In this document: in pieces, positions 50,848-59,545 of the stretch
Layout: each line of letters begins with the position of its first letter
Numbering within the stretch: the first letter of the stretch is position 1
DNA from: Ectothiorhodospiraceae bacterium BW-2
GTDB lineage: Bacteria > Pseudomonadota > Gammaproteobacteria > Thiohalomonadales > Thiohalomonadaceae
Length of the DNA stretch: 64,000 nucleotides
Direction: 5' to 3'
Assembly (NCBI GenBank): GCA_008375315.1
Contig: CP032507.1
Span: 1,116,001-1,180,000, forward strand
Notes under the pieces: model-generated
Database searches by the model: none
The model's input: only the letters and a program-made list of their open reading frames with translations
What the model was told of the DNA's origin: nothing
Translations under genes and position numbers: made by a program

Positions 50848-51657
50848 ATAGATAACTCCAAATCAGAAAAACAAGGAGCCGGATCTAGTAGTCTCCACTT
50901 GAAGTAGTTCTGATCTATTGCAAAAACACTTTGTCCTTCCATTGGCTGCCTAGTTACAAAGTTAACATCGTCATCCTCAATAGAGTCGAGCTGAACAAAA
51001 GCAACTTGACCGTTGAAAAGGTCAATATGGATACAGATAGAGTGCTCTCCTGTTTCCTCAAATACTCTACGCGCCTCTCTGACTTTATGTTCTTTGATGT
51101 CATTAATTCCCTGAAATCCAGATTGAACTTCTATTCTGACTCGTTGATTATCTTTTGTTATTTCTAAGTCAGCCTTAGGACTTCTTCTGAATGTATCAAT
51201 ATCCCGCAAATCATCATCACCAATTTGATTGATTGAAGTTATTGAGACTTCAAATATTCCTGCGATTGCAGGAGTAAACAGTTCTGCTACGACATACCCC
51301 CTTAGCCAAGAAAACAGGACCTGTTCAGGTCTTCTTCCTTGATTGTTTAACCTAGGCAATAAACCCGAGCTCTTTATCGTCTCAAATGGATGTAGTATAT
51401 TTTTACGGACAAAATCATCGATATTTTTGATGTTAATAGATTTGTTTCCAATAGCACTGACTTTAGAAGAAATCTCTTTCAACCTTTGATTTAGATTGTC
51501 TATATATTCGTAATCTACTCCTGCTGGGACATCTTTTCCTGAGAGGAATATTTTCGCATCATTTTGATTTGTGAAGCCTATAGACTCTCTGTATCTTTTA
51601 AAATATTTTGCTGGGCTTTCATTCATTTTTCTTTTCCTTTTTTTGTGAGCTAACAAG
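49738..51657. repeat. 10-bp inverted repeats bracketing the cytosine R-M pair
   Basis: CTTGTTAGCT at 49738-49747 is matched by its reverse complement AGCTAACAAG at 51648-51657. The arms sit at the outer edges of the endonuclease-methylase pair, 22 bases before the endonuclease start and inside the last codons of the methylase reading. In the direction of transcription the outer bases read GTTAGCT ... AGCTAAC, the R'/R'' half-site layout of integron attC junctions. Full attC folds were not found. Confidence 0.45.
50844..51626 (-). CDS. Probable type II restriction endonuclease partnered with the cytosine methylase
   Basis: From the ATG at 51626 (AAGGA 7 bases upstream) the product is about 260 residues, MNESPAKYFKRYRESIGF.... 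An upstream start (51656) is possible. A PD-(D/E)xK-like core is visible: SPKADLEITKDNQRVRIEVQSG supplies Asp...Glu-x-Gln near residues 160-180 (key residues D, E, Q). I do not recognise the subfamily. The assignment rests on that core and on the four-base overlap with a C5-methylase gene. Codon use is AT-rich, like the methylase. Confidence 0.7.
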   Translation of the reverse strand: MNESPAKYFKRYRESIGFTNQNDAKIFLSGKDVPAGVDYEYIDNLNQRLKEISSKVSAIGNKSINIKNIDDFVRKNILHPFETIKSSGLLPRLNNQGRRPEQVLFSWLRGYVVAELFTPAIAGIFEVSITSINQIGDDDLRDIDTFRRSPKADLEITKDNQRVRIEVQSGFQGINDIKEHKVREARRVFEETGEHSICIHIDLFNGQVAFVQLDSIEDDDVNFVTRQPMEGQSVFAIDQNYFKWRLLDPAPCFSDLELSI

Positions 51658-51924
51658 TTATTAAACAGCCTCTGTATAACTCCGCTACAGACCCGCTTAT
51701 TCCCTCTTCCTGACAGCCAGAACCGCGAATGTCTAACGGGTTAACTCCAGAATTAGCAGGATCACCAGAAACCGCTGATCATTCACAATGCTTTGACTAT
51801 CTACCCAAACAAGTATATCAACTCCGCATCTTCTGTCCAGCGAAACCCCTGATGCTTCAGGCTCTTGTGCCAAATGCGCCTGTTCCAGCTAACCTTACGG
51901 TTAACGCTGATTCACTAAGCGCTG
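51658..51924. other. No gene recognised between the R-M pair and hvfC
   Basis: These 267 bases separate the endonuclease start from IS copy 2. They include TCTAACGGGTTAAC near 51730 and a plus-strand reading that runs into the IS, which I do not regard as a gene. Before the IS inserted, this stretch followed the hvfC stop codon directly: the original TAG is complementary to 51915-51917 or close by. It should contain the promoter of the cytosine R-M genes. Confidence 0.45.
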
Positions 51925-52152
51925 CGGAAGCTGTCAAGCAATTTGAGACCAGTTGTTAAAAAAATAAAGCTCTAAATCTAGCCGGTGATTGCCACTGCCC
52001 TCACCGGCAAATTTCGCCTATGTTGAGTCATGACGCAACAAGGAGCGAACATGACCCTCATGGCCCTTTGCCGCAAGAGCCAAGCCCTTCAGCAAGGGGG
52101 AGCTGCAAGGCGAACTGCAACCCCTAATCTAGGAACCTCCCTCCTGCACCGC

Positions 52153-52215
52153 GTTACCCACAGCCCGCCCCCCTACGATAATAAGGGGGTCTCCGGGGGG
52201 CGGGCTATGGATAAC
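52153..52215. repeat. 21-bp hairpin downstream of orfB (IS copy 2)
   Basis: Exact counterpart of the hairpin at 46431-46493, in inverse orientation, inside the non-coding 3' tail of IS copy 2. Confidence 0.7.
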
Positions 52216-52282
52216 GCTCTGTCATTCAGCCACCACAACCGGCTAAAGCCATCGACGATAGACCCACTAGCGGCACCGTCAC

Positions 52283-53332
52283 TCATCTCTCCTTCGCTCT
52301 ATTCAGGGTTGGATAGTTGACCTCCAGCGACCCCACCCCCTCCTCCGGTAGAGCGGGGTTAATCCATACCTCAGTAGGGGGTTGCTTAACCTTGGGCTCA
52401 CCATGAATAAAGCGTTTCGGATGCTGCTGATAGGCCTGCTTCAGCGCCTGTTCACGCTGCTCGCTAACCTCCTTGTAACGACCGGTAAATACCTGCTCTG
52501 GAGTGAACCACGCAATCCCTCGATGGTGGTGGTGGAAACAGTACCAGTCAACATAGTCACTAAACCATATTCTGGCATGGTCAACTCCTGTAAATCGTTG
52601 AGGATAATCGGGTTGTTGCTTGAGTGTTTTAAATTGACTCTCGCTAAACGGATTGTCGTTACTGACTCGTGGACGGCTGTGGGAGCAGGTGATCCCCAGT
52701 TCGGCCATCAAGTCGAGATAGCCTCTGGCGGTCATCGGCACACCTCTATCCTGATGCAGTGTTAAGCCACTGAGCGCGACCCGATAGCGAGCCGCTGCGT
52801 CACTGATTAACAGCTTGGAGAGCTCACTATTCTCCTTCCTTGAGACCATCCAAGCCACAATAAAACGGCTGTAGAGATCCATCACCACATAGAGATTCAA
52901 GAAGTTACCCTGCTCTGTGGTGGGAAGCTTAGTGATATCCCATGTCCAAACCTCATTCGGGCGGGTCGCCCGTAATCGGGGGATAGCGTGTGATTTGGCC
53001 GGTTTTTGAGCTCGCCGCTCTCCCGTCTGTTGATTAGCACGAAGGATCCGATACATCGTACTGATTGAACAGTAATATTTCCCTTCATCCAGCAGGCTAG
53101 CATAGATCTCTGCCGGAGGTTGGTCATAGAATCGTTCGCTGTTCAAAAGCCCCAGAACGGCTTGCCTCTCTGCCTCACTCAGCGCATTGGCTGCGACGGG
53201 TCTTGGAAGGCTCGCTCGGGGGGAGACAACCGGAGCCTGTCGGCGGTAGTAGCCTGCACGCGAGAGCGCTAGGCTATCGCAAGCGGCTCTTATGCTCACC
53301 GAACTGGGGCACTCTTTTTCAACTAATCTCAT
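52283..53332 (-). CDS. IS3-family transposase OrfB, copy 2
   Basis: The 349-residue DDE transposase has the same acidic triad (WTWDITKLP, LHQDRGVPM, NPFSESQFK) as copy 1 and at least two substitutions (RPNEV, RFTGV). The frame is intact, so the element may still be active. It overlaps orfA by four bases. Confidence 0.95.
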   Translation of the reverse strand: MRLVEKECPSSVSIRAACDSLALSRAGYYRRQAPVVSPRASLPRPVAANALSEAERQAVLGLLNSERFYDQPPAEIYASLLDEGKYYCSISTMYRILRANQQTGERRAQKPAKSHAIPRLRATRPNEVWTWDITKLPTTEQGNFLNLYVVMDLYSRFIVAWMVSRKENSELSKLLISDAAARYRVALSGLTLHQDRGVPMTARGYLDLMAELGITCSHSRPRVSNDNPFSESQFKTLKQQPDYPQRFTGVDHARIWFSDYVDWYCFHHHHRGIAWFTPEQVFTGRYKEVSEQREQALKQAYQQHPKRFIHGEPKVKQPPTEVWINPALPEEGVGSLEVNYPTLNRAKER

Positions 53333-53733
53333 AAGCTTATCTCTGTGTTCATCTGCTCCAATAAGCTGAAGGCTTTTTTTTGGAGCGCAATCACCCCTTC
53401 GGTCTGCTGTAACCGTTGGCTAAGACGCTGAATTTCCTTCTTTAAACGCTCTATCTCCTTATCTCGCTTGTCTAGGCTCGGTTTGCGACCACTCTGTTTC
53501 CCTTTCAGGCCAGCCTGCCCCTGTGCTTGCAGTTGTCGGCGCCATTTGGTCAGATGGGAGCTGTAGATCTGCTCTTTGCGCAGCAGCTCGCCTAGCTGAC
53601 CCGGCTCCTTGCACTGCTCTGCTTCTGCTAGGATCCGAAGCTTCTCTTCCTCACTAAATTTGCGGTAGGAGCGCTTCTCTTCATCGGGGTCGGTAACCTC
53701 GTTGGAGGGTAAAACGGTAGTATCTTTGGGCAT
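53329..53733 (-). CDS. IS3-family transposase subunit OrfA, copy 2
   Basis: Identical in sequence to copy 1 OrfA over 134 residues from the ATG at 53733 (MPKDTTVLPSNEV...). A longer in-frame reading from 53772 exists here only because the G run upstream is one base shorter than in copy 1; the AGGAG box favours 53733. Confidence 0.92.
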   Translation of the reverse strand: MPKDTTVLPSNEVTDPDEEKRSYRKFSEEEKLRILAEAEQCKEPGQLGELLRKEQIYSSHLTKWRRQLQAQGQAGLKGKQSGRKPSLDKRDKEIERLKKEIQRLSQRLQQTEGVIALQKKAFSLLEQMNTEISL

Positions 53734-53807
53734 CGTGTATCTCCTCTGTTGCCCCCCTGATTCTACATTCATTTCTCATCAGGGGTGGTCTCAGGGTATC
53801 TTGACAC

Positions 53808-54575
53808 TCAGGGGCTGTGACGACTCTCTCCAGAGACAAGCACCACCTCAGCTGCCACCATTGAGTCGAGAAACTCTCGCGCAAACTGCACGAGTGACTC
53901 GTTTAAGGGTACCCCTAACTGCTCGCAGAGCTGCTCTAGTACCTGAGTGAGCGGCTGTTGCGCTGCGAGTCGCTGTAGCAGTTGCAGCGTTATCGGGTTA
54001 ATCGCAATAAATGTCACCTCATCGGCACGGTTACGAATCACGGCAAAACAGTAAGGTTCGGTGGCGCTTGCCGTCGGTAGTCGGTTCGGTTGAATGGTGT
54101 GTACCGGCCACTGGTAACAGCCAAGCTGTAGTGTTGGGTTGATAATTGGCCACTCTCGATTCGCATCGCGCTGTTTGAGCGGCTCCTCTAGTCGCGCCGG
54201 ATGGATCTCTGCCGCTAGCTCTAGCCACTCGTAGTGCATAAATTCCCATAACCAAGGGAGCTGCGGCATTAGCTCTGTTGCCTTCGGCTGCAACCATGCT
54301 AAGAAGGTGGCGGGTATATCCCGAAACAGCGGTGAGGTGGGTCTCATCTCGGTAAACGACTGCTCTAGTAGTCGCTGCCATTGCGCCCTATCGACAATTT
54401 GCCGAGTCAAGGGAAAGCAGCTATCGACAAAGATCTGAAAGTTGTTAAAGACTAGGCGACGATAGACCGCCATACGCTCGCTATCGGTCTCTGGCGGTAG
54501 GTGGTTCGGATCAGGCTGACGCAGCCAGGCGGCAAACTGGCGCTGATAGTCGCTCCATTTAGGCTGCATCGGCAC
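53808..54575 (-). CDS. hvfC: DUF2063 RiPP maturation partner (HvfC/BufC family)
   Basis: The 255-residue product belongs to the DUF2063 family, whose N-terminal domain recalls a DNA-binding fold and whose C-terminal domain presents the precursor to the DUF692 enzyme. Landmarks are YQRQFAAWLRQPD (about 9-21), RMAVYRRLVFNNF (about 33-45) and FLAWLQPKATELMP (about 90). IS copy 2 sits at the last codon: removing it and one target repeat restores an Ala-stop ending of the same length, so the protein is practically unchanged. It overlaps hvfB by 17 bases. Any gene once cotranscribed downstream is now cut off. Confidence 0.88.
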   Translation of the reverse strand: MPMQPKWSDYQRQFAAWLRQPDPNHLPPETDSERMAVYRRLVFNNFQIFVDSCFPLTRQIVDRAQWQRLLEQSFTEMRPTSPLFRDIPATFLAWLQPKATELMPQLPWLWEFMHYEWLELAAEIHPARLEEPLKQRDANREWPIINPTLQLGCYQWPVHTIQPNRLPTASATEPYCFAVIRNRADEVTFIAINPITLQLLQRLAAQQPLTQVLEQLCEQLGVPLNESLVQFAREFLDSMVAAEVVLVSGESRHSP

Positions 54576-55398
54576 AACGCCTCGCCTGCTGTTGCAGATA
54601 GGTGATACGCTCCACTTGGGGGAGCAATACGGCTAGGGGGGGGATATTAAAATCGCGCTCTAACAGTGTCGGATGGACGCCGAGGTGGTTATAGCTCTGC
54701 TCAAGGAGCTGCCATACCGGTTCGATGACATCGGCACCATGGGTATCGATAATCAGATCGGGCGCTTGCTGATAGTGTCCTGCCATGTGCATATAGACCA
54801 CCCGTTCAGGGGGGAGTTGTTGAATAAAGGTGAGCGGATTAAAGCCGAAATTGACGCTATTGACATAGACATTGTTGACATCTAGGTGCAGATCGCAGTC
54901 GGCCTGCTCTAGCACCGCGTTAATAAATTCAGCCTCACTCATGGAACAGATCGGTGCTGTAACATAGAAAGAGGCGTTCTCAAGCGCAATTCGGCGCTGC
55001 AATATCTCTTGCACTCGACGGATACGGCTAGCAACATACGCCACCGCTTCATCGGTAAAGGGGATCGGCAGGAGATCGTAGAGGTGCCCCTCGTCACTAC
55101 ACCAAGAGAGGTGCTCGGTGTAGCGCTCAATCTGGTGCTCATCGAGAAAGGCGGCGATACGGCTAACGAAGCGCTCATCAAGTGGGGCGGGGCTGCCAAG
55201 CGAGAGCGACAGACCGTGAGCCACAACAGGGCGTTGTGCCCTCAGCCGTTGTAGCTGTTTTCGGCGCAGGCCACCGAGCTCCATCCAGTTCTCTGGCGCT
55301 AGCTCAAAGAACTGAATCGACTCGGGGATGGCGCGGCCAAGCTCCTCTAAATGCTCACGCCGCAACCCCAGCCCCGCCCCGTCAATAGAGTGTGCCAT
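54559..55398 (-). CDS. hvfB: DUF692 multinuclear non-heme iron oxidase (MNIO), HvfB/BufB family
   Basis: MNIO enzymes use two or three iron ions to oxidise peptide cysteines; HvfB/BufB members convert Cys in EGKCG-type motifs to thiooxazole or oxazolone-thioamide groups that bind copper. The 279-residue product has the family TIM-barrel ligands: GLGLRREH, the His of VVAHGLSLSLG (about 60), EHLSW (about 95), ALENASFY, LDVNNVYVN (about 175), MHMAGH, IDTHG and LLERDFN. It lies 14 bases after the precursor gene and overlaps hvfC, so all three are one operon. Product chemistry is inferred from the family. Confidence 0.93.
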   Translation of the reverse strand: MAHSIDGAGLGLRREHLEELGRAIPESIQFFELAPENWMELGGLRRKQLQRLRAQRPVVAHGLSLSLGSPAPLDERFVSRIAAFLDEHQIERYTEHLSWCSDEGHLYDLLPIPFTDEAVAYVASRIRRVQEILQRRIALENASFYVTAPICSMSEAEFINAVLEQADCDLHLDVNNVYVNSVNFGFNPLTFIQQLPPERVVYMHMAGHYQQAPDLIIDTHGADVIEPVWQLLEQSYNHLGVHPTLLERDFNIPPLAVLLPQVERITYLQQQARRCADAA

Positions 55399-55412
55399 CC
55401 ATCGCCCTCTAC

Positions 55413-55784
55413 TTAGCTGCTACCGCACTTCGCTTCGCCGCATTTGGCCTCTTGGCTTTTGGCGGGCGGGGTGGCAGCGCCGCACTTCGCCTCGCCACAC
55501 TTAGCCTCTTGGCTCTTGGCAGGAGCGGCAGCACCACACTTGGCCTCGCCACATTTGGCCTCGCTATTTTTGCCCTCTTCGCTGGTGGCGCCACACTTCG
55601 CTTCAGCCTCCTTACCTCCACACTGGCCATCACCGGCTTTACCGTGAGCGCCGGCAACCATGTAGCCTGAGCTCATCACGCTGGCGCTAAAGGGGTTCGC
55701 TGATATATCGGCTTGGGCGGCGGTCGCAGCAGCGCCTAGCGTTGCCGCAGTTAGAGCTAAAGAGAGGGTATTTAATCGATTCAT
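55413..55784 (-). CDS. hvfA: Exported Cys-repeat RiPP precursor (HvfA/bufferin type) with seven EAKCG motifs
   Basis: From the ATG at 55784 (GGAG 7 bases upstream) the product is 123 residues. A Sec signal peptide (MNRLNTLSLALTAATLGAAA..., cut after AAQA) is followed by a short linker and a low-complexity core. The core has one QCGG and seven EAKCG motifs; six form three EAKCGEAKCG pairs, two of them preceded by AAPAKSQ- or ATPPAKSQ-like spacers. The last pair ends the protein. Known precursors have the related EGKCG motif, whose Cys is modified by the MNIO enzyme; Ala in place of Gly is a variant. Eight Cys could give several copper sites. Expression is expected from the ECF sigma gene upstream. 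Confidence 0.9.
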   Translation of the reverse strand: MNRLNTLSLALTAATLGAAATAAQADISANPFSASVMSSGYMVAGAHGKAGDGQCGGKEAEAKCGATSEEGKNSEAKCGEAKCGAAAPAKSQEAKCGEAKCGAATPPAKSQEAKCGEAKCGSS

Positions 55785-55823
55785 GGGTATCTCCAAGGTA
55801 TTGTCTAGGTAAAACATAACGGG

Positions 55824-56087
55824 TTAACTGCCATTTGGCAGATGATTACGGATACGCTGCCGCATCTCTGTCGGCATGGTCGGTCCATCCCTATCGCTCT
55901 CCTCAGCTGAGGTGAGGCGAGAAGTCAGACCGCTTAATGCACGCTGCAAAAGATTAATTTGACGCGCAAAGCGGCGGCAGTTATGACACATCATCAGGTG
56001 CATACGCAAACCCCAGTGTGTAAAAGAGGGGAGTCGCTGCTCCTGTCGCTGTGAAATGAGTGCTGTCGCCTGTTTGCAGTTAAGCAT
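55824..56087 (-). CDS. Zinc-finger anti-sigma factor (zf-HC2-like)
   Basis: The 87-residue protein has an early Cys (LNCKQATALIS) and the HxxxCxxC cluster HLMMCHNCRR of the zf-HC2/ZAS anti-sigma domain (about residues 30-39). It has no membrane segment, so it is cytosolic; such forms often respond to redox state or metal through the bound zinc. It lies 12 bases after the ECF sigma gene and 39 before the precursor. A direct link to copper or oxidative stress is inferred from the operon. Confidence 0.8.
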   Translation of the reverse strand: MLNCKQATALISQRQEQRLPSFTHWGLRMHLMMCHNCRRFARQINLLQRALSGLTSRLTSAEESDRDGPTMPTEMRQRIRNHLPNGS

Positions 56088-56099
56088 AAATCCCCCCTG

Positions 56100-56672
56100 T
56101 TAACGCCAGTGGTTATCAAAGCAGTGCCTGAGCCCCATACGAGCTCGATAGAGCATTGTCCATAAGTTAGTCGCACTAATCTGTAACTCCTGACAGATAT
56201 TTTCGCTCTTTTGTTCAAAAATCTCCTTCATGAGGAAAATTTGTTGTAGCCGTTGTGGTAGATGGCCTAAACAGAGCTGTATCACCTGCCAAAACTGCCC
56301 CTGTTGCAGCATCTTTTCTGGATCTCCCCACTCCTTTAAGTTGGCGCTCCAATGGCCACTCTCTTTGAAACTTTTGTCAATCAGGTTATCTAGCGCCTGC
56401 TCATCAGACGACTCATCCTCTAGCAGCGTCTCCCGCTGACAACGGCGAAAGTAGTCGATCGCCTTGTTTTTTAAAATCCCGATTAACCAAGTGCGAATAG
56501 AGGCTTTGCCACTATAGTTAGGGTAACTCTCAATCGCAGCTAGTAGTGTCTCCTGCACTAACTCCTCGGCTTGATGAGGCGTGCGACACTGAAGCAGCGC
56601 ATAACGATAGAGCGCATCGCCATGCTCTTGTAGCCACTGCTGAGCAAAGTGGGCGGTCTGTGGTTGATTCAT
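56100..56672 (-). CDS. ECF-type RNA polymerase sigma factor
   Basis: The 190-residue product has sigma region 2 (about 15-85; YRYALLQCRTPHQAEELVQE, then WLIGILKNKAIDYFRR) and region 4 (about 125-185; LPQRLQQIFLMKEIFEQKS, then a C-terminal HTH with ATNLWTMLYRARMGLR). It resembles the SigF-type sigma factors that control copper-peptide operons in other proteobacteria. With the anti-sigma 12 bases downstream, it probably controls its own operon and perhaps the divergent doxX gene. Confidence 0.93.
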   Translation of the reverse strand: MNQPQTAHFAQQWLQEHGDALYRYALLQCRTPHQAEELVQETLLAAIESYPNYSGKASIRTWLIGILKNKAIDYFRRCQRETLLEDESSDEQALDNLIDKSFKESGHWSANLKEWGDPEKMLQQGQFWQVIQLCLGHLPQRLQQIFLMKEIFEQKSENICQELQISATNLWTMLYRARMGLRHCFDNHWR

Positions 56673-56682
56673 GAGAGATAGT

Positions 56683-56931
56683 CTAACTCCATCGCAGGGG
56701 CGGGAGTGTTTGCCACAACGCCAGCAACCGCTGCCACCAACCCTGGTTCTCTACTTCGGCTCGAACGGTTTGGGGTGGGGGCGTTTTAGGGCGATGCTGT
56801 GCTCTGTCTTTTTTATCTCGCATTAACTGCTGCTGCAACCTTTGCACCTGAAAGTGATCTATTGGTATCGGCCGATATCGAGTGACGCTGTGGCTCTGGT
56901 GGCCGCCACTAAACCGGGGGGTACTGCACAT
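56683..56931 (-). CDS. Small unassigned protein at the head of the hvf operon
   Basis: I do not recognise this 82-residue protein. The start is supported by AGAGGA 7 bases upstream of the ATG at 56931. It is basic and Gln/Arg/Pro-rich, with HFQVQRLQQQLMRDKKDRAQ in the middle and a Trp-rich end (GWWQRLLALWQTLPPLRW). There is no signal peptide or Cys-repeat; Cys occurs only at residue 2. It ends 10 bases before the sigma gene and starts next to the palindromes of the divergent control region, so it is probably the first gene of the operon. Confidence 0.6.
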   Translation of the reverse strand: MCSTPRFSGGHQSHSVTRYRPIPIDHFQVQRLQQQLMRDKKDRAQHRPKTPPPQTVRAEVENQGWWQRLLALWQTLPPLRWS

Positions 56932-56951
56932 AGTGAAATCCTCTGTTGTGA

Positions 56952-57010
56952 ACCATTAATGGTGACCATTGGTCGAAATAAAACCGAAAACCTGACACTT
57001 TTTTGTCAGG
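56952..57010. promoter_or_regulatory. Palindrome cluster in the divergent hvf/doxX control region
   Basis: Within the 139-base gap between the divergent 82-residue gene and doxX lie three palindromes: ACCATTAATGGT (56952-56963, perfect), GACCA-t-TGGTC (56964-56974), and CCTGACA-6-TGTCAGG (56991-57010, perfect arms). These are likely regulator or sigma-recognition sites serving one or both directions. I could not define an ECF -35/-10 pair with confidence. Confidence 0.5.
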
Positions 57011-57070
57011 AGTTGCGACGATTTCCGACCAAGAGTCACTATCAACTTCATATTTTCAGGAGCAGAGACG

Positions 57071-57676
57071 ATGATTCAGATCCTACTTAAACTACAGGCC
57101 CTATTTAACTTAAGCCGCCATGCTGATTTTATGGCACCACTACTACTACGACTCTATTTAGCACCCATCTTCTGGATGGCGGGCACCAATAAACTAAGCC
57201 ATATAGAGAGTACTATTGAGTGGTTTGGTAATAGTGAGTGGGGGTTAGGGCTCCCTTTTCCGGTGGCCATGGCCTGGCTAGCTGCGTTAACCGAGATAGC
57301 TGGGGCTATTCTGCTCATTGCAGGAGCCGCAGTTCGCTACATTTCAATCCCGCTGATGGTGACGATGGTTGTTGCTGCCGTCACCGTCCACTGGCAGAAC
57401 GGGTGGCTGGCGATTGCTGAAGGGACTAACAGCCTCTTCGCGAATGATCGCTCTATTGGTGCCATTGAGCGGCTGGATCGGGCAAAAGAGATTCTGCGCG
57501 AACATGGACACTATAGCTGGCTAACTGAAAATGGCTCGTTTGCGATACTGAATAACGGTATTGAGTTTGCCGCCACCTATTTTGTGATGCTGCTGACGCT
57601 CTTTTTTATCGGCGCGGGGCGATTTGTCAGTATCGACTACTGGGTTGCGCTGCGTATAGCAGCGTCAAAGCCCTAA
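57071..57676 (+). CDS. DoxX family membrane protein
   Basis: The 201-residue protein has four to five membrane helices. The DoxX pattern is visible in LRLYLAPIFWMAGTNKLSH (about 25-45) and in FPVAMAWLAALTEIAGAILLI (first part, about 75-90). AGGAG lies 8 bases before the ATG. DoxX proteins often accompany DUF692/DUF2063 genes (BufD-like) and may shuttle electrons for the iron enzyme. Here it is divergent from that operon, across the palindromic control region. Its 3' end overlaps the convergent thioredoxin gene by 12 bases. Confidence 0.88.
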   Translation: MIQILLKLQALFNLSRHADFMAPLLLRLYLAPIFWMAGTNKLSHIESTIEWFGNSEWGLGLPFPVAMAWLAALTEIAGAILLIAGAAVRYISIPLMVTMVVAAVTVHWQNGWLAIAEGTNSLFANDRSIGAIERLDRAKEILREHGHYSWLTENGSFAILNNGIEFAATYFVMLLTLFFIGAGRFVSIDYWVALRIAASKP

Positions 57677-58075
57677 CCGCTGCTGCGCCTCCTCAATCGC
57701 CGCATCAATATAGCCGCCAAACAGCTCTGGGGTCATTAGGCCGATCAGCTTTTCACTCAACTCTCGCCCGTGGCTATCTAGAAAGAGTAGCGTCGGGGTG
57801 ACATAGGCGCGGTAGCGGCGACTAAAGCGCTGGCTATCGACGCTCTGCGCTTGAAAATCGATAAGGGTCGGGGTGGTATCGAGCTCCAGTTTGGCAACGA
57901 TAATCTTGTCATCATACTCACCGCTCAGTAGGAGCGGGCGCACAAACTCCCGCTCCACTCGCACGCAGTAGCCGCAGTGGCTGGCCGATACCATAAGTAG
58001 AATCGGTAGCTGTTGCGTTAGTGCTCGTTGCCCTAAGCGGTACAAGTTATCGACCTGTTCGACCTCAATTGCCAT
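57665..58075 (-). CDS. Cytosolic thioredoxin-fold protein, CGYC active site
   Basis: The 136-residue protein has the thioredoxin fold with the redox pair SASHCGYCVRVEREF (about residues 33-38) and a cis-Pro segment AYVTPTLLFLDSHGREL. No signal peptide is seen. The family (thioredoxin_2/SoxW-like) reduces disulfides. It is convergent with doxX, and a role in handling Cys-peptide maturation is only suggested by the neighbourhood. Confidence 0.83.
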   Translation of the reverse strand: MAIEVEQVDNLYRLGQRALTQQLPILLMVSASHCGYCVRVEREFVRPLLLSGEYDDKIIVAKLELDTTPTLIDFQAQSVDSQRFSRRYRAYVTPTLLFLDSHGRELSEKLIGLMTPELFGGYIDAAIEEAQQRLGL

Positions 58076-58113
58076 TATCTTCTCCTGCAGGGTCTGGTTT
58101 TCATCACAGCTAG

Positions 58114-59526
<1,413 letters not shown>

Positions 59527-59545
59527 GTTCCGGCCCCGACCGCTC

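Larger units (their letters stand above)
51925..53813 (-). mobile_element. IS3-family insertion sequence, copy 2 (1889 bp, inverted)
   Basis: Nearly identical to copy 1 in opposite orientation, one base shorter in a G run. It is flanked by its own perfect 4-bp duplication, GCTG at 51921-51924 and 53814-53817, which differs from the CAGG of copy 1. It inserted at the penultimate codon of hvfC: the host frame SRHS-Ala-stop became SRHS-Pro-stop, with TGA supplied by the element. It carries complete orfA and orfB. Confidence 0.93.

Noticed and set aside
51729-51959. 76-residue reading frame running into IS copy 2
   Set aside because: Its last residues ([11 protein letters not shown]) are IS end sequence, as in the truncated endonuclease; the rest has no ribosome-binding site or family.
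44832-53813. Composite transposon made of the two IS copies and the R-M genes
   Set aside because: Each copy has its own matching 4-bp target repeat, and the split endonuclease reads through across copy 1. A composite element would share one repeat at the outer ends only.
55392-55670. Plus-strand 92-residue hydrophobic frame opposite the precursor
   Set aside because: It is a by-product of the repeats read on the other strand; there is no ribosome-binding site.
55413-55784. Metallothionein or a simple low-complexity protein
   Set aside because: The signal peptide, the fixed EAKCG motif and the DUF692/DUF2063 genes directly downstream make a modified copper-peptide precursor the better reading.
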